Assembly: GCA_030490835.1 (NCBI GenBank)
Contig: CM059971.1
Span: 119,940,564-120,004,563 of the forward strand
Reading direction: 5' to 3'
Origin: Annona cherimola
Taxonomy: Eukaryota; Streptophyta; Magnoliopsida; Magnoliales; Annonaceae
DNA length: 64,000 nt
Position numbers and translations under genes: made by a program. Every line of letters begins with the position of its first letter. Position 1 is the first letter of the stretch. The notes below the pieces were generated by a model. It worked only from the letters and a program-made list of their open reading frames with translations. It ran no database searches and was not told the origin of the DNA. Of this stretch, positions 52,286 to 62,774 are shown piece after piece.

Positions 52286-53125
52286 ACATCATTTGGTAAT
52301 AGGAATATTTATAATTTATAGCTGTCCCTCGAAAAGTGAGTGTGTTTACAAAATATTCTTTCTGGGTAAGATTTATAAAAATGTCTAATTTATAATATCA
52401 GATATCCCCATGTATTTAATACAAATCAAGAAAGGGAGAACACTGTAGCAGCCTATCTTATTCACTGGGTCTCGAGTAGAGCATCGAGTTGGTAATTGGT
52501 GCCATGCTGACAATTCAAGTTGACAATACAGGTCAATTTTGATTTTTTTAACGTTATGAATATTTATTTAGTTCAAAATCTTATTTATGTGAAGATTCAT
52601 ATTAAGTATGAAAATATTTAAATTTTAAAATAAATTATGGTATAAAACATCAAAGAAAATGATAATAAAATAGAAATATAAATCGAGTCGGAGTATAGTT
52701 GATCTGCCCAATTTTTTCTTTTTTTTTCGCGTTTTCTCTCTCCGCCTTATTATTATTATTATTATTATTATTCCTTTTTGGTGAAGCGCCTCCCATCCTG
52801 TGTGAAAAGTTTATCTAGGCAGATCTTATTGTTGAATTAAAGTTAAATTTTGTTACCATCCACCGTAGGTCATGAAAATGTTAAATTAACGCGGTGGGTT
52901 TTGTGCAGGTTGTACGTTGACTCAACCTAAATTTCTCCCGTAAGATTAACCATGCACATGACCCCGTGCCAAGAGTATAAAATCAAATTGTTTGATGTAT
53001 ATCTCAATTTCAAAGTTGTTAATTTTACATTTAAACTCCCTGACACATTTTTAAGGCAAAATATATATTATTTTATCATTTTATTGCATCCGTAAATTGA
53101 TTTAAGTATAGATAATAATGTAGAT
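52286..53125. other. Intergenic stretch with a (TTA)n microsatellite
   Basis: About eight TTA/ATT units at 52748-52772. Otherwise no gene or recognised element. Confidence 0.5.
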
Positions 53126-53127
53126 TA

Positions 53128-53378
53128 CAGGTGTGTTTGTATTTGAGGAAAATGGTAAAAAAGTTTTTGAGAATAGAAAATAATGTGATACAGTAAGTGC
53201 AATGATGATAATAAAAATTTAAATTTAAAATACACACGTTAATTATATGAAAATATGCAAAGAAATAATTAAAAAGCAAAATATTCTATAAATATGTGAA
53301 AATAATTGAAAATATAGTATAAATGGAGTGAAAAACTTTTGGTGAATTTTTCCCATTTCATTTCTGAACACTTCTTGA
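53128..53378 (+). repeat. Degenerate Tourist-like MITE
   Basis: Begins 'ggtgtgtttgtatttgagga' and runs through 'gtgatacagtaagtgcaatg' and 'aagaaataattaaaaagcaa' to 'ctgaacacttctt'. Many substitutions relative to the 21.4-kb copy. Confidence 0.55.
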
Positions 53379-53439
53379 ATCATACATTTTAAGGAGCTTG
53401 ATTACAAACGCGATGATGCATATTGAGTTAAAATATATT

Positions 53440-54395
53440 AATTTTTTATTTTAATTTATGATATTTTTTAAGTTTATTTAATCTATATATTAAGTTTTGA
53501 TATTTTAAAATTATTTTACATATTTATTTGTGTTTTTTAAATAATCGTCAATTTCAAGGTCATTGAAGTCATTTTTACCCATTAAAAACTTAAATTTTAA
53601 GGATAAAAATAAATATGTAAAAGTATTATAAATATATGGATTAAATAATTTATGAAATGTGTTTATGAAAAAATAAAAAAGACAACTAATTGAAAAAAAA
53701 TATATATTTTTCATGGGAAAATAAATAATATATTTTAATTAATCTATATATTAAGTTTTGATATTTTAAAATAATTTTATATATTTATTTCTGATTTTTA
53801 AATAATTTCAAGGGCATTGAAGTCATTTTTTACCCATTAAAAAACTTAATTTTTATGATATTTTTAAGTGTATTTAATTTATATATTAAGTTTTGATATT
53901 TTAAAATAATTTTACATATTTATTTGTGATTTTTAAATAATCATCAATTTCAAGGTCATTGAAGTCATTTTGTACCCATTTAAAAACTTAAATTTTAAAG
54001 ATACAAATAAATATGTAAAAGTATTATAAATATATGGATTAAATAATTTATAAAATATGTTTATGAAAAAATAAAAAAGACAACTAATTGAAAAAATAAA
54101 TAATATATTTTTCATGGGAAAATAAATAATATATTTTAATTAATCTATATATTAATTTTCGATATTTTAAAATAATTTTATATATTTATTTGTGATTTTA
54201 AAATGATTTCGAGGGCATTGAAATCTTTTTTACCCATTAAAAAACTTAAATTTTAAAGATAAAAATAAATATGTAATAGTATTATAAATATATGGATTAA
54301 ATAATTTATAAGATATGTTTACAAAAAAATAAAAAACATAACTAATTGAAAAAATAAATAATATACTTTTCATGTGAAAATAAATAATATATTTT
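53440..54395. repeat. Array of about four related AT-rich units
   Basis: The phrase 'aatctatatattaagttttg' or a close form starts at about 53480, 53740, 53875 and 54140. Each is followed by 'atatttatttgtgattttta' and 'aagggcattgaagtcatttt' variants, and two units continue into 'aaataaatatgtaaaagtat' and 'aaaagacaactaattgaaaa'. The spacing of about 260 and 135 bp suggests full and truncated units. The same core is in the inner palindrome at 18.2-18.6 kb. Confidence 0.65.
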
Positions 54396-54867
54396 AAGCT
54401 CACTCTCAACCTCTTTGATTGGTAGGCCAGTGCCCCCTACTTTAGATGAGAAAAGGGCAACATTTTGATTATGTTGTGATGTTTTGCGTAGGTCGGCTAC
54501 TCTACTGTAGGCTAGGCGACTTCTAGCTTCTATAGTGGCCTTTTCCGCTATGTTGTAGCTGTAGTTTGTATTGGTACTGGCTGAACATGTCAAAATAAAG
54601 GCGAGCAGTATAAGCCCTTCTCTAGCATGGGAAAAACAATGAACTCTATAAGCTAGGGCTTTGTTCACATTTGGACACAAACACTGTTTTGTTCTCAGCA
54701 GAAACCCGCCTTAGAGATTGAACGACAATAATCTCAATCAACGTCCAATCTAAGATAGCGCTAATAGCTTGTAGTGAATAGCCCCCTTGCTACTATGATA
54801 GAGAGTTGTCTGCTTGTTGTCAAACTAACCCTGTTCGCCTTTCTTTTGAATCAAAGTCGGTCGCGGC
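54396..54867. other. Organelle-like DNA, left part (possible NUMT)
   Basis: Composition changes abruptly from very AT-rich to balanced, with text such as 'gtaggctaggcgacttctag' and 'gaatagcccccttgctacta' that has the feel of plant mitochondrial intergenic DNA. A minus-strand frame spans most of it but matches no protein I know. The sequence continues after the hAT element, at 56662. Assignment to mitochondria is inference from style and needs a database match. Confidence 0.4.
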
Positions 54868-56653
54868 TAGGGGTGCAACTCGGGCTCATGAAACTCGGAT
54901 TCACCTCAACCATAACCCTAACCTTATTTGTAAAACTCCAACCCTAACCATAACCCTATTTTTGAAATTCGGGCTCGGGTTGAGTTTCGGGTCGACATTA
55001 TCCTATTAATATGTCTTTGTTAGTTATCCTATATGTAATTTTTATCACAAATCTATTGTATAAAAAAGTTTAAAAAACAATTTATTATACAAAAGCAAAA
55101 AAATTTTAAATACCGCTTAAGAGTAGAAAGAATGAAACCTGTTTTGAGCCTTCTCTTTGCATCAAATAGAACAATAGCTGTATTTTGGAGAATGTAGAAG
55201 TATAACCGTTTTTTATTCTGCAATTTAACACCAATATCACAACTATGTACATCAATATTACCATCCAATTGTAAGATAAACCTTATTACATTAATTACAA
55301 TAAAATAAAATCATCCAAAAATCACAAAATACTAAGTTGAATAAGATTATATTAATTCAAGTATAAAACTTCAAATCACAACATCCAAGTTAACTCCAAG
55401 TCGACAACACAAGTCTTAAGTTTGAATAACCAAATTACAACAAACATTACAACACAATAGAAATAAACATTTTTATTTTTCACTGTTGTGTTCATTGCAC
55501 TAAAGTATATGTTTCTAAATTACCACTTACACTGTTTGAAATTTAAATGATTCTGCATGCTGAGTAAAAATAAATATTTCTGAATATCAGTCCATTTTGT
55601 TTTTATTTATTTTATTCCTAAGAATTAATTCTTATATAATTAATGCTATTTTTATTTGTTTATTTCTAAAAATTCATTCAACCTACATATAATCACATTA
55701 CATACATTTTTCTCTTTCTCTTTTGCTCTCATTTTCAAATAGGATTTGGCGAAATTCAAGCTACCAATTAGCGTCATGTACTTAGCTTGAGGAATTTTAT
55801 AAAAACACCATCTTTATAAAAATATCCTTATGTGCACTTGTGAAGCAAGATTTTTTAAAATAAAATAAAAAAATATAGTCACTTAAGTCCATTTATATGA
55901 AAATCAAAGTATAAATTTTTTTTACATGACCACTGTTTTTAATAATAATAATAATAATAATAACAACAACATTGTACTATTTTTAAAAATTAAAATCAGT
56001 ATGGGTTGAAGCATGGCTTGACCATAGAAACTAAATTAAGTATTTCCCATGATATATTATATCCTTAATTCAATGCTGTCACATATGAACAGATTACTTC
56101 ATCAAAAATCATCGTGGAATTGTCATGTGGAGTTTTGAAACAAATTATGGAATCAGGTAGTTTTACACCTGTTACTTTCTGATCGCTTACAACCTTAAAA
56201 TTAGGATGCAGATTACCTCGGAAAGACGAACGTTAACCTCACTTCGTGGTGCTGGAAATGGCGGGTCGAAATCGAAAGGGGAAGCTGGAAAATGGCGGAT
56301 TTCGTGACTCCAACTCCGAGCGGGAAGAAAGGGGAAGCTAAAAATGGCGGGCTGAACGAAACTGAAATCAAAAATCAAAGTCACGCCAAAAACGCTGTCA
56401 CCACCTGTCGCTGTCCGCAGTCCCTCTCTGCAATCAATCGCCTGCGACGCCTGAATCACATGTTTCATTAGTTAATATATTATTATTTTAATAAAAATTA
56501 TATATTTTATGTAAATGTAATTAGGGTTCGGGCTTGCATGAATCCGAAAATGAGTCATGTTTAAATTCGGTCCGGGTTCGGGTGGAAAAGTCCAGAGTTT
56601 CAATACTGCGTTTTACCGGGTTCGGGCCGAACCCTGCCCAAGTTGCACCCCTA
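54868..56653. mobile_element. Non-autonomous hAT element (1786 bp) inside organelle-like DNA
   Basis: Ends TAGGGGTGCAACTCGGGCTC and (complement) TAGGGGTGCAACTTGGGCAG. The flanking duplication GTCGCGGC / GTCGCGAC is 8 bp with one mismatch (54860-54867, 56654-56661). Subterminal 'accctaacc', 'gggttcggg' and 'cggactcg'-type motifs are frequent. The interior is AT-rich with a GC-richer block at 56210-56460 and no transposase frame. It belongs to the same TAGGGGTG end-group as the element at 37.6 kb. Confidence 0.85.
55937..55966. repeat. (AAT)n/(AAC)n microsatellite
   Basis: Tandem AAT units (about eight) grading into AAC, within the hAT element interior. Confidence 0.8.
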
Positions 56654-56661
56654 GTCGCGAC

Positions 56662-56850
56662 TGTTGTATTGTAGTCGGTCGGGAGAAACTACCGCTTCGT
56701 AGACAACTCGACTTCCTCGTCTTGCAAAGCTTGTACTTTGCTTGCTCCTCTCGTGCTTGCTTGCGCAACGCGATAAACATACGACCACAACTCTTACCTC
56801 AAGGGGACAGTGATCCACCGTGGATCTACCTTCCACGAAGCTATTAATGC
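56662..56850. other. Organelle-like DNA, right part (possible NUMT)
   Basis: Non-AT-rich text ('ctcctctcgtgcttgcttgc', 'ggggacagtgatccaccgtg') that would be contiguous with 54396-54867 before the hAT insertion. Ends where MITE remnants begin. Confidence 0.4.
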
Positions 56851-56894
56851 ACGTTTGTTTATAATAATCACTTTTCAATGTAAAGATGTTTATT

Positions 56895-57170
56895 AACGCC
56901 TGCACCAACAACTTTTCAAGTTAAAATTTTTCACTTTTCATACAAATTTTATTTTTAAATTATTTATTCACTTATTTGTATATATTAACTCTAATTTTCA
57001 ATCATTTATACACAACCATATATAAAACATATTTAGTTTAATTTTATTTTTTAATATTCATCGCCACTACATCTATCATATTAGACAATTTTATCACATT
57101 TCAAAAACTTTATCTCCAAATATTATTTATTACAAAGTTTTATCATTTTACAAACACATCATAAAACTCT
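56895..57170 (-). repeat. Tourist-like MITE, degenerate, reverse orientation
   Basis: Family order in complement: 'aacttttcaagttaaaattt', 'caatcatttatacacaacca', 'catcgccactacatctatca', ending 'ttacaaacacatc'. Confidence 0.55.
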
Positions 57171-57507
57171 TACGTCTTTATAACTATTATATTTTTTTAA
57201 TTTGTTCACATCTTTATTTTTTTAGATGAGTATTTATATTACAATCATCTCAGACATCATCTTACAATAAGGCTTTTGAGATGTTACAACAATTTTACTC
57301 ATACAAATCTACATTTACCTAACAATTTTTTCTATTTTTATCTCATGAATAATACTCTGGCTTCCTCACTGCGGATGCTCCCACACACGCGGGGGAAACA
57401 GATGCTGCAAAACTACCGTACTCGTTGCCACCAAATGTTGCCATGCAGTTTCGAACTCATCTTAACACTCTTTGGCATACCAATGGGTCACTAACTAACC
57501 TACGACT
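57171..57507. other. Intergenic sequence between MITE fragments
   Basis: A less AT-rich block at 57355-57480 interrupts the repeats. The small frame in it shows no recognisable motif. Confidence 0.3.
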
Positions 57508-57703
57508 CAGTATACAATTTGTTCACATCTTAATATACAACTATATTATTTTTTAATTATTTATACACAACTATTTATACAATTAACCTATTCATTTTAA
57601 TTTTAATCTTTTTACTTCTCATTATTACCTCAATTATATCCCATTATTTTTTGTCAATTAAAAAAATCATCCAAAACTTTCATGGCATCACAAACACACC
57701 CTA
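57508..57703 (-). repeat. Tourist-like MITE, 5'-truncated, reverse orientation
   Basis: Runs from 'ttaatatacaactatattat' through 'acacaactatttatacaatt' to the terminus ACAAACACACCC. Confidence 0.6.
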
Positions 57704-57715
57704 AAATAAAATTAA

Positions 57716-57990
57716 GAGTATGGTTGGTTGAACAAAAAAATATCGATAAAAACTTTTTGATCTAAAATTTGTTACTTTCAATAATTATCATATTTTTTTA
57801 TATTTTCTTATACAAACAAATATACTTTTCAATCATTTTCACACAACTATCCATACAACTAATCTATCTATTTTAACTTTATTTTTTAATAATTTATTAT
57901 TATCTATATCATATTATATTATTTTTTACCGAGTGTACAATTTTTACCTTGAAAACTTTTTGTAACAAACTTTCTAATATACACACCTTA
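57716..57990 (-). repeat. Tourist-like MITE, degenerate, reverse orientation
   Basis: Starts 'gagtatggttggttgaacaa' and ends 'ctttctaatatacacacc'. Core blocks are present ('aatcattttcacacaactat', 'ctatctattttaactttatt'). Confidence 0.55.
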
Positions 57991-58401
57991 AAAAAAAAAA
58001 CAAAAGAACGAAACAAAACTCTAGCAAATTAGGTCAGCGCGTAAACCACACATGCATGACAGTGCCTGTACCTCCGGCTTTCACGCAAGTGGCCGATGTG
58101 ACGTTCGGGCAGGGAGGTGGGGCTTTCTTCGGACGTGGAAGCAGCGGGTCCAGGCACTGCCCTAAGCAGTAAGCTTACACAGCCCTAATCTGCTTCCCGG
58201 AAAAGGTTGCCCGCAGAGAGTGAGACAGCCCGGGATCGTCTCTTCACTCTCTTTTCCGTCCGCTTCCGTTCTGGCGGGAAGAGCGAACGTTGCAAAACCC
58301 CAGCAAACACCAAGCCGATTTTTCTTCTTCCCCCTCAACGAAAACTACCCCTATCCTCCGACGGTAGGAAAAAGGAAGAAGAAGCTCCAATTCAGGTCAG
58401 C

Positions 58402-60892
58402 ATGCAATGGCTAGCGGCGAAATCGGCCATCATTTCTCTGCCACGTTGGCGTCCATTTTCCATTTTTATCTGGAGACTCTCGGTCAGACGATTCTCTTCA
58501 CTACCATCGCCGCTGTTAGTTCTTTAACTATTTTTCAGCTTTTTTTTTTAACTCTTATCTGTTTTTATTTTATTTATTTATGTTTTTTAATGTTATATTT
58601 TTCTGTGTTTTTGACTTACTCACTATCGTTACTCAAACTCCGATTAGATCAGTTATGCTGGTCAGAAAGGGAAGTCCGTGGATAGAATGATGATTGGTCA
58701 CGAATTTCTGCTCGTTGTACATTGCCACCTTTTCGAAGCAGATTTTTTATTTTTTATTTTTTTAGCATCGTTGGAAAAAAAGTTGAAGGTATTCGTTTTT
58801 TCTTGCTGATGCTTCGATACTGGTTTCACAACGGGAGCCCACTGGTAGCTTAGACATCTGCACGATGTTGGTTTTGATTTTTGAGACATTCTGGGTCTCC
58901 TATATACCACAAGCATTTTAGGTTTTAAATGGACGCCATCTAGGATATTTTCGTCACAAGCTCAAAATTTAAAGAAGAAAATGCCAGAACCTATTCATAC
59001 ATAAAGTGCCTCAGACGTACTTCTTAGAAAGGACAATTATATAATTTTCCTTTATGACAAAGACAAAACATTTATTAACACATTTTAACTTGACTATGAA
59101 TCCTATGCCATGAAATGTCTCAAATAGTGTCACACACAAAGCGGATCTGATAATAGATAAAATACATAACTTTTCCCACATTGGAATTTTCTATTTAGGG
59201 TATGTTACTCTGTTTAGTAAGTGTACGCAGTGAAAAAATATAGTTGTCGATCATACCAACAATTGCAAAAAGTGAAGAAAAATGATTGGAGGTGTAGTTA
59301 CAGCATGAAAAATATAGTTAAAATGTCATATTATCCTCAATTGTCATGTAATGGGATGGTTATTATATGCCTTTGCTATTACTAGAAGCTGCTATTATAT
59401 GCCATGCAGAACCAATTTCATCGGATTGGCATATGTGAATGACATACTATGTCAATAAATGAAGTTGCTTTTTATTGGGTGTTGACATGGTCATAGCCCA
59501 TAATCCAGGTATTATTCTGGCTGAAAAAAGTGCCAATGCCAACGACCAGATGTACCTGTTCATGTTGGCTGGGTTTGTATATTCCCTGGGAGCACACAAC
59601 CTATGGACACAGCCGGCTTGCTGCAACTTGGCTTGCATCTGACGCTGCTCAAGTTAAAAAGAAAATCTTTGACAAGTCTGTTTTCCAGTTATTGCAGCAA
59701 ACCATGGCTCAGTAAATGGGATCACTGGCCTGCCTTGTCTCACCATTTATGCAGCATGTGTGCAAATATATTTGTCTGGAGAGTAGCACAATGCATTGGT
59801 TTATGCATGGTGGGTGGATGCTCGATTTATTATTATTGTTATTATTTGGGTGGGGGGTGGGGAGAAGGGGATTGTGGTATGGCACTAGCATCAACGTTTA
59901 ACCAAGGAATGATCTGATATTGGCAATTGGTTGGATCTTCATGCTGCTGGAAGCATGGACCCATGAGTGCATTTTCCATCTGACTTCTGTGAAGTGCAAT
60001 GGACAAGTACTCTGGATTGTTGAGCTGTGGACTGTGTACCCAGTTTCCAGTTCCTTATACGAAATGGTCAAGTATATTGCAGGGAGTCTTTTATTGAGGT
60101 ATTAATTATTCAGGTTAGCATCCTCCTGCTATTCATGGCTGTCGCTCTTCTTTGAAAGGAGGACAGTTATTTTTTTTCCCCCCTTGTGATATGGGGGAGG
60201 AGGACAGTTAGCTGTTTTATAATAAGCATCATTATTTATAGGAGTAAAAATTTTTATATTTGTACAATTGGGAGCTCATGTTTTAGGCTTGCATTATGGA
60301 AGCCCAGTATGACAATCATGCTGGCATGTCAGATTTCAATAACACTTGCTGCTTTGATGATGATATGTCTTGGAGACTTAGCCTTTCATGTTGAGTCTGG
60401 TAAGAATATTTCTGCAAGCTTATTAGTATCTTGTATTTAGTTGTTATTAAGATTCTTAAAGCTGGTTTCACTATTGATTGCCTAGCTGCAAGGTTTGTTT
60501 CTCAGTTTTGTGCCTTCTGATGCTTTCTAAATTCTGCAGTAGACACAAATGGATAAGTTACCCTATCAAAGGAGAGAAGGTTCTTGAATGTGCCAATAAA
60601 GCTACAAGAAAGTCAAAAGAATCAAAATTTCTTGCAGATGAGGACAATAATTCACATATTATGTGGTGGAAGGAGGTTTGCTGATGTAGCTGCTCTTATT
60701 TGAGCTACATTTTGAAATGTTATGATGTTTTCTATGGAGATTTTTTTTTGAAAAATTCTGCTATTGTCTAAAGTTTGTACTATTTGCTCTGCAGAGGATG
60801 CAAACATGCAAAAAACCTTCTTCCATTCAGCTGGTTAAAAGGCTGAACTATTCGAATTTACTAGGGCTAGATGTTAGCCTTCGAAATGGGAG
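58402..60892 (+). CDS. MSH1: MSH1, organellar MutS homologue (first three exons; rest beyond window)
   Basis: Plant-specific MutS protein targeted to mitochondria and plastids, where it suppresses ectopic recombination and aids mismatch repair of organelle DNA. Visible exons 58402-58514, 60540-60675 and 60795-60892 join in phase and code about 115 residues. The N-terminus MQWLAAKSAIISLPRWR is an acid-free presequence like that of other MSH1 proteins. The conserved start of the MutS-I region follows: SHIMWWKERMQTCKKPS and LNYSNLLGLDVSLRNG. Exon 3 ends in phase 2, as needed to continue into the next conserved block, which I could not find before 64000, so intron 3 exceeds 3.1 kb. The MutS core, ATPase and GIY-YIG parts lie outside the window. 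The coordinates cover only what is visible. Confidence 0.93.
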
Positions 60893-61190
60893 GTTTGTTG
60901 AAATATTAGTTCAAGATCATGCTTCCTTATTTAAATCATTTCTCATTTTTAATTTTGCTAGTCAGAAGTGCATTTTATATTCAGCTTGTGTACTCGTGGG
61001 ATTTCCAGTTGGCGAAGTAGTTTCCATATATACTTTAGAGGTTAGGATTGCATCATTTAGTGTTTGAAGTACAAATTGCTCACCTGCACACATGTGTAGA
61101 TTGGATCTTTTTCGATCATACCATCGTTGTGACATTTGTCACATGTGGGTTGCGCATATGTAGTGTTTGCACGATATATACTGCCTCGTT
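60893..61190 (+). other. Start of MSH1 intron 3
   Basis: Opens with the donor GTTTGTTG. The open frame that happens to continue into it (to about 61067) has no MSH1 similarity. The whole stretch to the window end appears to be intron filled with repeats. Confidence 0.6.
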
Positions 61191-61195
61191 TTGAT

Positions 61196-61605
61196 ATATA
61201 TATATATATACATATATATGAAAATTATTCAAGTGCAGACGGATTGCACCGTAATTACGATGCAGTCCGCCGAAAATGGGCTCCATATGTATTGAAATTA
61301 ACATCTACCCCACCCATTGCATTTAGAATTATTTATTTTACTAACATATCAATTTTCATTCAAATCTAGCATGTGTATATGCCCCGTTTTAAAATAGAAC
61401 AAAATCAATAAAATAAAATGGTTTAACGTAAATATCAATTTTAAAGTAGTATTTTCAGGATCTAAATCGTCTAAAGTATGTTATTTATATGAATAAATGA
61501 TCGTACATAATATTTTAACATTCTAATATGTGTAGGGCTCATTTTATAGAGGACTGCACCATAATTATAGTGCAGTCTATCTGCATTGGTTGAGTTTTCT
61601 CTCTC
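61196..61605. repeat. Palindromic element, GCTGCACC-related family, copy 5
   Basis: Lies between a (TA)n run (61194-61220) and a (CT)n(AC)n run (61600-61640). The ends 'cggattgcaccgtaattacg' and 'gactgcaccataattatagt' pair. The family core is present: 'cacccattgcatttagaatt' and 'ttttcattcaaatctagc'. Confidence 0.7.
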
Positions 61606-61639
61606 TCTCTACACACACACACACACACCCACACCCACA

Positions 61640-61990
61640 CACAGAGAAGTGATCCCGTGCACCTAGGTGCATATAACTATTTTTTATTTAACATATGTAT
61701 CAATTTTTAACATATGTATCAATTTTTACTATTTTTGAAGATTTTTAGATTTTTTTATGGATTTTTAAAAATTAGTAGCAATTTTAATACTTTAAAATTA
61801 CTAAGATGTTACTGATTTTAAAAAATCAAAAAAATTTACAAATGTCCAAAAATGGTAAAAATTGATACACATGTTAAATACACTTAGATTAACAGTTCTA
61901 TAAAAAAATTTCGAAAAAAAATGTAAAAAAATGGGTATTTGCACTTGGGTGCACCAAAGTCAAGTGCACTCAGGTGCATAGGATTGTATT
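61640..61990. repeat. Hairpin-ended palindrome, GTGCACC type
   Basis: Left tip 'cgtgcacctaggtgcat' and right tip 'gtgcactcaggtgcatagga', each self-complementary. Arms 'ttttagatttttttatggat' and 'acacttagattaacagttct' match the 45.5-kb copy. It has a short internal tandem 'taacatatgtatcaattttt' near 61690. It directly follows palindrome copy 5, and a (TA)n run follows. Confidence 0.65.
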
Positions 61991-62017
61991 CGATATATAT
62001 ATATATGTATGTATATA

Positions 62018-62400
62018 TATGAGAAATATTCAGCTGCAGCTTCACTGCACCATAATTACGGTGCAGTTACCTCAAAATGGGCCCCACATGATCATAAAAT
62101 TATAATCTACTTTACCCATCGTATTTAGAATTATGTATTCTATTATCATACCAATTTTTATACCAATTAGACGTGTATGGACCCCATCTGAAAATGCTAC
62201 AAATTCAATGTAATAAAATAGTTTGATGTAAATAATAACTTTATAGTTGTTTTTTCAACATGTAAACCATTTGCTATGAAAAATTTATATATGGATAAAT
62301 GATTGTATAAAATATCAATAGATTTAAGTAAATGTGGGGCCCATTTTGGGCTAAATGCACCGTTAATTATAGTACAACTTCATTGCACAGGAAATGTTCT
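62018..62400. repeat. Palindromic element, GCTGCACC-related family, copy 6
   Basis: Follows a (TA)n run (61994-62020) and is followed by (TA)(GA)n at 62400-62418. The ends 'cagctgcagcttcactgcac' and 'acaacttcattgcacagg' pair. The core 'ccacatgatcataaaattat' is nearly identical to copy 3. Confidence 0.75.
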
Positions 62401-62404
62401 CTAT

Positions 62405-62515
62405 GTATAGAGAGAGAGCGTTGTTCCGGTGTAGCGCTACTGCACCGAAATAGCGGTACATTTGCCCAAAAATAGGTTTGACACATATTAGAATACAATG
62501 AAATAATTTCATGTT
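62405..62515. repeat. Palindromic element copy 7, left half only
   Basis: Starts in a GA run, then 'ccggtgtagcgctactgcac', 'cgaaatagcggtacatttgc' and 'acacatattagaatacaatg', and then the family match stops. A truncated copy. Confidence 0.65.
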
Positions 62516-62774
62516 GCAGAAAGTCTGCAATTCATTTGTGAAGCGAAGTGATCAAATAATTTCATGAATAGTCTCCAAGCGGAGGGGCCATCTCTCGCTA
62601 GAGGGGCATGAACCAACTTAATGATGACAGATATAATTATGTATTTTATTTGGTTGCATGAATGGCTAATTATTATTTTTAGTAAATTGGAAAAAAAATT
62701 TTAGATGCAATTTCTCTTGCTATAGCTGAAGCCAAGCACAATTTCCATCCAGTTTGCTAAGATGACTTTTGTAA

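Noticed and set aside
53440..54395. CRISPR-like spaced repeats
   Set aside because: Units are long, AT-rich and diverged in a plant genome, so they are interspersed or tandem repeat DNA.
54342..54680. 112-codon minus-strand frame in the organelle-like segment
   Set aside because: I recognise no mitochondrial or plastid protein in it. Kept only as part of the possible NUMT.
60290..60401. An open stretch in MSH1 intron 1 with splice-like borders (coding LALWKPSMTIMLAC...)
   Set aside because: Joining it between exons 1 and 2 breaks the frame and introduces a stop, whereas the direct 58514-60540 junction is in phase and gives the expected MSH1 N-terminal pattern.
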